Shown here piece by piece: positions 56,575-64,000 of a DNA stretch of 64,000 nucleotides; position 1 is the first letter of the stretch, and each line of letters begins with the position of its first letter. This DNA is from Heterohyrax brucei (Eukaryota; Chordata; Mammalia; Hyracoidea; Procaviidae), in the NCBI GenBank assembly GCA_028571685.1, contig CM053141.1, positions 53,628,333 to 53,692,332 on the forward strand. The letters run 5' to 3'. The notes under the pieces were generated by a model. The model was not told the origin of the DNA, made no database searches, and was given only the letters and a program-made list of their open reading frames with translations. A program made the position numbers and the translations under genes.

Positions 56575-58885
56575 TGTCTGTCAGCCTGTCGTACTGTGGG
56601 GGTTTGAGTGTTGCTGTGATGCCGGAGGCTATGCCACAAGTATTCAGGTACCAGCGAGGTCATCCATGGTGGACGGGTATCAGTTGAGCTTCCAGACTAA
56701 GACAGACTAGGCAGAAGAACTAGGCAGGCTACTTCTGAAAAGATTAGCCAGTGAAAACCTCATGAATAGCAGCAGAGCATTGTTTGACATAGTGACAGAA
56801 GATGAGACCCCAGGTTGCAAGGCACTCAAAAGATGACCATGGAAGAGTAGCCTCCTCTAAGTAGAGTCGACCTTAATGAAGTAGATGGAGTCATGCTTTC
56901 AGGACATTTGCTGATGTGGCATGACTCAAAATGAGAAGAAACAGATGCAAACATCCAACAATAGTAAGAACACAGAATGTATGAAGTATGAATCTAGGAA
57001 AATTGGAAATCATAAGAAATGAACTAGAATGCAAAAACATTTCATTTGTATCCTAGGCATCAGTGAGCTGAAATGGACTGGTGTTGGTCATTTTGAATCA
57101 GACCATGATATGGTCTACTATGCTGGAAATGACTTCTTAAAGAGGAATGAGGTTGCATTCATCATCAAAAAGCACATGTCAAGGTCAATCCTGAAATATA
57201 ATGCTACCAGTGATAGGATAATATCTATCTATTCACCTACAAGGAAGGCCAGTTAAATACAACCATTATTCAAATTTATGCACTAACCACTAATGCCAAA
57301 GACAGAGAAATTTTAGATTTTTCGCAGCTTCTACAGTGTTAAATTGATTAGATATTCAATCAGACTGCTTTGAAATTTACTGGTGATTGGAATACAAAAG
57401 TTGGAAACAAAGAAGGATCATTAGTTGGAAAATATGGCTTTGGTGATAAAAATGAGGCCAGAGATCACATGGTAGAATTTTTCAAGACCAACCACTTATT
57501 CATTGCGGATGTCTTTTTCTCACTAACATAAACAGTGACTATACACATGGACCTCGCTAGATGGAATACACAGCAATCAACTGACTTCATCTGTGCAAAG
57601 AAATAATGGAAAACCACAATATCCTGAAGCAAAGTGCCAGTTGCTACACAGACTATCAGTTGCCCCTATGCAAGGTCAAACTGAAACCGAAGAAAACTGG
57701 AACAAGTTCATAAGAACCAAAGTATAAATCAATATGTCTCACCTGAGTTTAGAGACTATATCAAGAACAGATTTGATATGTTGAACACCAATGACCGAAG
57801 ACCAGATGAGTTATGCAATAACATCAAAGACACTATGCATGACGAAAGTGAGAGGTCTTTAAAGAGACAGAAGAGAAAGAAAAGACCGAATTGGATGTCA
57901 CAAGAAACATGAAACTTGTCCTTGAACATAAAGTAGCTAAAGCAAAAGGAAGAAATGATGAAGTAAAAGAACAGAAAATTTCAAAGGGTGGCTTGAGAAG
58001 ACAAAGGTATTATAATGACATGTTCAAAGAGCTGAAAAAAGAAAACCAAAAGAGAAGAGCAGACTAAAAATAAATGGAAGAGAAACTTCAAGTCTGAAGT
58101 TGTAATAGCCAAGGATCGTACAAAGGGAGGTATTAAATAATGCAAGAAGAATCAAGAATCATGGAAGAAATGCACAGAGTCATTATACCACAGAGAAGTG
58201 GTCAGCATTCATCCGCTTCAAGAGGTACTGTATGATCCGGAGTCAATGGCACTGAGGGAAGAAATTGAAGCTCCAGTGAAGGCACTGGTGAAAAACAAGG
58301 CTCCAGGACTTGAAGGAACATCCATTGAGATACTTCAACAAATGGATACAGTGCTGCAAGTACACACTTATCTATGTCAAAAAATTTGGATGTTAGCCAA
58401 TTGGTCAACCAACTAGAAGAGATCCATATTTATGCCTATTTCTCAGAAAAGTGATCTAAACAAAAGCAGAAATTATCCAGCAATGTTGTTAATGTTAGCA
58501 ATAAGTAAAATTTTGCTAAAGATCACTCAAAAGCAGCTGCAGCAGTATATTGACAGGAACTACCAGAAACTCAAACCAGATTCGGAAGAGGACATGGAAC
58601 CCAAGACGTCATGGCTCATGTCCACTGGATCTTGGCTGAAAGCAGAGAATACCAGAAATATTTTTACCTATGTTTTATTGACTTTACAAAGGAATTCAAC
58701 TGTGTGGATCATAACATCATGGAGAATGGGAATTCTAGAACACTTAATTGTGCTCATGATGAATCTGCATATGGTTCAGGAACAATTGTTTATGAGGGAA
58801 TGGCACAGGACTCGCAGTGTTTTTGTCTGTTTTACACACGGTCACTATGTGTTGGAACTAACTAGATGGCAACAACATGGGAATC
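56575..58885 (+). pseudogene. RTE LINE, near 5' complete, internally deleted
   Basis: Begins within the RTE 5' region (CTGTCAGCCTGTCGTACTGT, GAGCTTCCAGACTAAGACAG). The endonuclease is partly readable at 57029-57256 (ILGISELKWTGVGHFESDHD, MVYYAGNDFL) and its DWN motif at 57385 (TGDWNTKVGNK-like). The pre-RT segment 58198-58416 reads APVKALVKNKAPGLEGTSIE, and the first RT block CFIDFTKEFNCVDHN follows near 58665. The sequence then jumps from the RT start to the RTE 3' end (CACAGGACTCGCAGTGTTTT, GGCAACAACA). The YADD box and all downstream coding are missing. The longest RTE copy here, and dead. Confidence 0.93.
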
Positions 58886-60269
58886 TTACAAGTCACCCGA
58901 GAATCCTGCCTAAGATGCGTGGTTACATAATCTTTACTTTATTCCCTAACATACGCCAAAACTCATTCTAAATAATGCTTTACATGGTAACTACACCTTT
59001 AAGTTTTATGTGGAAATGTCTGTTTCGATAAGTTTGTCTTTCTTATCATGCCAATGCAAAATTTATTTTTTCAAGTATGTATATGAATTTTTATTTTATG
59101 TACCATAAAATTCAATCTAAACTTATTTCTGAGATACTGTAATTACTATGAATCAACTAAAGTGCTTGTCTTCTGATACGTTACATCTTTTTGTTTGCTT
59201 TTTTAAATGATCCTATTACATATTTTATTTAATTTTCCAAATTTTCTCAAATTGATTTTACAATTAGAAGGGATAACAATACCAAAGTAAGTAATGTTAT
59301 TGGTTAAAATACATTATATTTTACTTACAATGGATGTCAAACTTCATAGAGAAAATGAGTTTTTTTTAACTTCATTTCAGTTATGTGTTGCTTCCTTTCT
59401 TCATATATTTTATTTAACACACAATTTAAAAATAATCTTGATAAAATATAATACTCAACTTTCAGTATTTTATGGATCTGCAATGAGTCCATACATATAA
59501 TTAAATTTTCCACTTGATTATGTTCATTTCATTAATGGCTTTCTTGAATATCTCCTACTTTGGATTTCATGTTATCGTTGGAGTTCATAAAACTCACTTC
59601 TGATTGAAAAGCTAAGTTTTGTTTTTCCATTTCCCTTTGTACTTTTCCTAAAGATATAGGCAGAATGTTGAATATAGGTGTATTTTTAAGTAAATGTATT
59701 TTTGACTTGTTCTAAAAATAATTTTCACCATTCTGCGATCATCCTTGTGACTTAGATATTATCAATACACATTAGCTATTTAGTAGCAGGGTTCACAAAA
59801 TCAAATAACTACAGGAGTCAAGCATGAATTATGAATAAGTTAAATAAGTCAGGTGTAAGGCAACAGGGTATTAGACGTGTGATAAACTAGACAGGGAAAT
59901 TCTCATTTAAAGGGTACATCCACCACAAAGTGCAACCTATTTCTTTACATGGCCATGTTTACCAAATCTTTCTGTTCTTGTGAGAAAAACAGATAATCCA
60001 GATATCTTTCTGAAGTAAATCATTTTTTAAGTGTTAATGTCACCTTGAAAAAGTTTATAAACAGTACAGACCCGGTAACTGTAACTTCTAATTGAAGATG
60101 GCCCAGTGGTTGGCAGTTTGCTAATTCTGCTCTAGGCAAATCAATTGACTAACTAGAGTAAATGCTTTATTGGAAGATTGTGGATGTTATGTTGAAAGTC
60201 TAGCTTATATTAAGTACTTCTGTATTAGAAGCTATATTAATTTGCCATTACGTAAACATATTTTCTATT
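58886..60269. other. Unassigned AT-rich sequence
   Basis: No gene or repeat family recognised in 1.4 kb. Confidence 0.5.
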
Positions 60270-61548
60270 TTTCAAGTTCTTTCTCATTCTGCTAAATGAT
60301 GTGAGTCCTGACATTTAATTTTGTGAACTTGCCACCATGTGCTTGTGTTTTCACTGCTGTACAAACAATCTGGTAAGGTTTAATAATCTGAATATTTCCT
60401 GGCCTCACAGCTGTGTTCATGTTGATGTGTGGCAGTGTTTTGCTTAGTGGCATTCATTATTGTTTGTTTTTGAATGCTATCACAAGAATGCTGGAGCTTG
60501 AGTTAGAGCAATGAACAAACATTAAATTTCTTGTTAAACTGGCAAGAGTGGAAGTGAAGTCAGGGACACATTAGCCCAAGTTTATGGTGACAATGCCATG
60601 AAGAAAACAGCAGTGTACAAGTTGATTAGACGTATTGCTGAGGGGAGAGAAAGCATCACTGATGAGACGTCAAGGTGGCTGTTAATGAGCAGAACTGACA
60701 AAAACATTATAAAAATGCATCTAATTATGTATCAAAATCACCAGCTGACTAAGAGAAGCATCAACAGAGAAACAGGAAAATCTTAACTGAAAAACTTGGC
60801 ATGCAGAAAGGTATGTGCAAAAATGGTCCCAAAGGAAGTCACTGATGAACAAAAGCAAAAGAGAGTCAAAGTTTGCCAAGACCTTCTGAAGAGGCTAGAT
60901 GATGTTTTGGGCCATGTTACCACTGGTGATGAAACCAGGGTGTACCAATATGACCCAGAAACAAGGCATCAAACTGCACAGTGGAAGTCAGCCAATTCCC
61001 CATGACCAAAGTTCCGTCTGTCCACATCAAGCGTCAAAATGATGTTGCTAACCCTTTCTCGATATTAGAGGGATTATTCACTATGAATTTGTACCAGCTG
61101 GGAAAAACAGTTAATGAAGTTTACTATTTGGAAGCACTGAAAAGGCTGTGTGAAAAAGTTAGATGAAAATGACCTCAACTTCTCACGAATAACTCATAGC
61201 TCTTGCATCACAACAATGCACAAGCTCAGGGAGCTTTTAGCTAGTACAACATAATGTATTGGAACACTCTTCCTACTCACCTGAACTGGAACCCAATGCC
61301 TTTTTTCTTTACCTGAAGATAAAAGAAATATTGAAAGGAAGACATTTTGATGACATTCAGGACATCAAGGGTAATACGACCATAGCTCTGATGGCCATTC
61401 TAGAAAAAAAGAAACTTCCGAGCTACTTTGAAAGGGGGCTAAGCACTGGTATCATCGCATAGCTTCCCAAGGGGTGTGCTTCAAAGATAGTAGTATTCAG
61501 CAACGAGGTATATAGTACTTTTTCTAGGATGAATTTTCGAACTTAATC
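60270..61548 (+). mobile_element. Mariner DNA transposon, full size, inactive
   Basis: The cut-and-paste transposase frame is read in pieces: 60598-60786 (AEGRESITDETSRW, helix-turn-helix region), 60796-61005 (ACRKVCAKMVPKEVTDEQKQ, LLKRLDDVLGHVTTGDETRV, YQYDPETRHQTAQWKSANSP), 60981-61166 and 61259-61462 (SYSPELEPNAFFLYLKIKEI, KGRHFDDIQDI). The first catalytic Asp (TGDET) remains. The second is changed (HHNNA where HHDNA is usual) and the third as well (PNAFF for PNDFF). Several frameshifts add to this. A degenerate 5' inverted end lies at 60270-60300 and the 3' end is CTAGGATGAATTTTCGAACT at 61525-61544. Length 1.28 kb, the family norm. It is the local full-size relative of the palindromes. 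Confidence 0.92.
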
Positions 61549-61707
61549 ATTAGACCTCATGTAAAAATACCCAAAGGATTTGTTATGAGATTTTTGTATG
61601 TCCAATTATTTTTAGTATCCAAATACAATCTTTGTATTATATTTTGTAAATGAGGTCTGAGATAACTTTTGAATTAAAGATTAATTCATTCCAATTAAGT
61701 ATAAAAC

Positions 61708-61876
61708 TAAAAAAAAAAAAAAAAAACAAGTCCGTTGCCGTCAAGTCAATTCTGATTCATGGCAACCACTATATGGAGTAGAACTGCCCACAGGATTTCC
61801 AAGAGGCAGCTGTTAGGAGTCCAACTGCTGACCTTTCTGGTTAGCAGGCACACTTAATCACTGCACCACTGGGCTC
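61708..61876 (-). mobile_element. AfroSINE, minus strand, after an A18 tract
   Basis: An A18 run (61709-61726), then GTCCGTTGCCGTCAAGTCAA, GGAGTAGAACTGCCCACAGG, AGGAGTCCAACTGCTGACC, GGTTAGCAGGCACACTTAAT and head CACTGCACCACTGGGCTC. Complete short form. Confidence 0.94.
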
Positions 61877-62377
61877 TATTTTGTAATACGAGTATTATGC
61901 TAACAATAAATGGGTTATACATGTTCTATAGTCTTTTTCTTTTCTGTAGTCTTTTTCTTTTCTTCTACATGCAACCATCTGGCCAGACAGGACTTCTCCT
62001 TCCACAATCGTAGTGAGCCTCTGAAATCTAAGGGAACAATTTTTATTTTTGGTGTCAAAAGTTCATGCTTGTAGCAAGACAGGCAATGTGTATTCTTGGA
62101 TTTTTATGTAACCTTCTCCTGCATTTATAGCTTCTCTCATGAGAACACATTTAATCATAGACTCTACTGAAATGTCATTGAATACTGCATTTCATTCGTT
62201 TAATAAATATGTCTTTGTCCACTCACAACTGTTTTCAGAAAATTGACAAACTTCACTATGTTTTTATTTTTGATAAAGCAAATTTACATCAAACCGGGAT
62301 CTGGCAGCTGACCTGTACTGAAACTACAGGGGGGTACGCATATTCCCCCATATTGAAACTCAGCTGTATTATGCTCA
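61877..62377. other. Unassigned sequence
   Basis: Contains a tandem pair of CTTTTTCTTTTCT units near 61930-61965. Otherwise nothing recognised. Confidence 0.5.
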
Positions 62378-62550
62378 GAAAACCTGGTGGCTAGTAGGTA
62401 AGTGCTACCTCTGCTAATCGAAAGGTCGGCAGTTGACATCCTCCAGGGGCTCCTTGGGAACTCTATGGGGCAGTTCTACTCCGATCTACAGGGTCTGTAT
62501 GTGTTGGACTCGACTCAATGGCAGTGGGGTTTTTTGTTTTTGTTTTTGTT
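62378..62550 (+). mobile_element. AfroSINE, plus strand
   Basis: Head GAAAACCTGGTGGCTAGTAG, CGAAAGGTCGGCAGTTGACA, CTCCTTGGGAACTCTATGGG, GGACTCGACTCAATGGCAGT, then a GTTTTTGTTTTTG tail. Well preserved. Confidence 0.95.
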
Positions 62551-62752
62551 TAGTGATGTAAATGGTCAATTCATTTGGTTGCTAATCAAAAACTTCGAGG
62601 TGTGAGTCACCCATCCAAGCTCCTCAGAAGCAAGGCCTGGAAACCTCTGTCTGAACAACAGCAACATTACCCGCTGAAAACCTGCGGAGCATAGTTCTAC
62701 ACTGACACTTACGGAGTTGCCATAGTCAGAGTTGACTCAAAGGCAACTGCTT
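62551..62752 (+). mobile_element. AfroSINE-related long form, plus strand
   Basis: TAGTGATGTAAATGGTCAAT, TCCAAGCTCCTCAGAAGCAA, GGCCTGGAAACC, TGAAAACCTGCGGAGCATAG, GAGTTGACTCAAAGGCAACT. It follows the previous SINE directly in the same orientation, inserted at or grown from its tail. Confidence 0.88.
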
Positions 62753-63907
62753 TATTCATTTTTTTTTTTAATTTTTGTTTTCCTCTTATTAATTTCTACT
62801 TTTTATTTTTGTCTGGGGTCCCCAAACTGTGTACCCAGGTGCTCTGGGTCACGGCAGTAAAAACACAGAAGTACCACAACATACTTTACCATTTGAAAGA
62901 AACACAGTGGTATACAGCAGCGGCTGGAACTAAGCGAACTACTAGACCAGAGTAGTTCCTATTTTCTTTTTCTATGTTTGATTGTGTTATATTCTCTTTA
63001 ATATTGTTGTATATTTACAAAGCTGAGCTTTCAGCTGTTCCTGTGGTAGAAAGCAAGCACCCTGTAAAGACTAATGGAAATCAGGGGCTGTAGATAGAGA
63101 TTTCCAATCAGATTCTAGTAAGTGTGTCCAGTACCCCACAGGTACATGAATCTCTTTACTTAGTATTGGTGTTTATTCAAGAATAAAATATTACTTTTTC
63201 TTAAATGTACGTGTATTACTTTCACATGACTATTAAGTTTTTAGAACAAGAATACTTATTAAATTTTTAACTAGTTACTAAATGTAATGGTAGGTATTTC
63301 TTTTTGTTAAGAGCATCATGAAAGAAAAATTACGTAGACAGTAAGACCAGAAAATTTGTAAACCCCCAGTGATGTTCATTTTTCCTAACCTGTAAACTCC
63401 AAATGGCTAGAGACCAGGTCAACTTTGTATATTGTTCCATTCCCAGCACCTCTTATGCAGACGTATCCTTACCACTTTAAAACACTTTTCAGATTGTTTT
63501 ATTCCATAGTCAAAGAATGTAACACTTCTGATGAGCAAGCCAGCCAGTATAGTAGTAATAGAAAGCAGCGGAAACTAAATGTTCTGAGATACGTATGCTT
63601 CTTAGTAAAAAGTGAAGGACTGGATAAACTTGGACTAGACTATCAACTTGGGGAGAGGTCCATGTCTAGTATATGAATGAATCCACATTTTGATCTGTCC
63701 AGGAAAAAGAGAAAGAAACTTCTCAATCCTTTTTGTGTTTTGTAAAAATGTTAAAATTGCTCATCAAATGGGAAGTAAAACTATTTCAAACTCAAAATGG
63801 TGAATAAATTCTTTACATATGTGTGCAAGAAAAATATTAGTCTTAACAATGCAATTCCGGTAAAAGTTACCCATCTGTCCTTCAACTTTTCATAAAGTTA
63901 CCGTTTG
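62753..63907. other. Unassigned sequence
   Basis: A block at 62810-62990 beginning GGGGTCCCCAAACTGTG has the look of an old DNA transposon end, but I cannot assign it. The remainder is AT-rich with nothing recognised. Confidence 0.45.
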
Positions 63908-64000
63908 CCAATTGCTGTGCATCATCCCTCACTTACTGTGACCCCATGAGGATCAGAGTAGAACTTTACTCCATACTATTTTAATCAACTGATTGTTTGG
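63908..64000 (-). mobile_element. AfroSINE-related fragment, cut by window end
   Basis: TTGCCAATTGCTGTGCATCA, TGTGACCCCATGAGGATCAG and AGTAGAACTTTACTCC match the body of the long form in minus orientation. It continues beyond the window. Confidence 0.8.

Overview
This window is nuclear DNA from a placental mammal, most likely an afrotherian and probably a paenungulate (elephant, sirenian or hyrax). The basis is recognition by eye, not a search. About twenty pieces of the tRNA-derived AfroSINE are present in both orientations, some in the long form and some with the shorter body. They sit beside RTE-class (BovB-like) LINEs whose 3' end reads GACGGCACCTAACAACAACA-like, L1 elements with the 3' UTR type I associate with elephants, and ancestral eutherian repeats (Tigger1, MaLR and ERVL LTRs). 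I cannot separate elephant from its relatives. No host protein-coding exon, rRNA, functional tRNA, CRISPR array or bacterial-type operon was found. The window reads as intergenic or deep intronic sequence.

Layout. 0-5 kb: microsatellites, an ERVL-type LTR, then an L1 with 5' UTR, a frameshifted ORF1 and the start of ORF2, cut off at 4.69 kb. 5-10 kb: mostly unassigned AT-rich sequence, a striking inverted duplication attached to a short L1 tail (8.0-8.4 kb), and an RTE tail. 10.7-12.3 kb: an RTE with its reverse transcriptase deleted and an AfroSINE inside it. 13.3-16.4 kb: L1 ORF2 C-terminus and 3' UTR, with a second L1 tail nested in it. 18.2-21.7 kb: MaLR LTR, tRNA-Gly SINE and an almost full-length Tigger1. 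22-24 kb: L1 3' UTR and tetranucleotide repeat. 25.3-26.5 kb: RTE with a readable RT domain. 27-33 kb: LTRs, RTE and L1 pieces, SINEs. 34.7-40.6 kb: RTE and L1 pieces in opposing orientations. 41.2 kb and 54.6 kb: two copies of a palindromic element built from a mariner 3' end. 41.9-46.5 kb: a minus-strand ERVL-type provirus remnant (gag-like internal part and one LTR) holding an inserted MaLR LTR, a SINE, and a tetranucleotide block with 147 perfect GGAC units. 47-56 kb: SINEs in otherwise unassigned sequence and an MLT1-like LTR. 56.6-58.9 kb: RTE. 60.3-61.5 kb: a full-size but dead mariner. 61.7-64 kb: SINEs.

How the parts relate. The RTE LINEs probably supply the machinery that moves the AfroSINEs. 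One SINE subfamily, with a 3' end reading GGCACTTGGCTTGGC, has left at least three very short insertions (15, 24 and 34 bp) and one of 88 bp, each between direct repeats, plus four further fragments without a convincing duplication. The mariner copy at 60.3 kb resembles the autonomous relative of the two palindromes. All coding remnants carry stops, frameshifts, deletions or lost catalytic residues. Boundaries of repeats are by-eye estimates, usually good to 5-30 bases.
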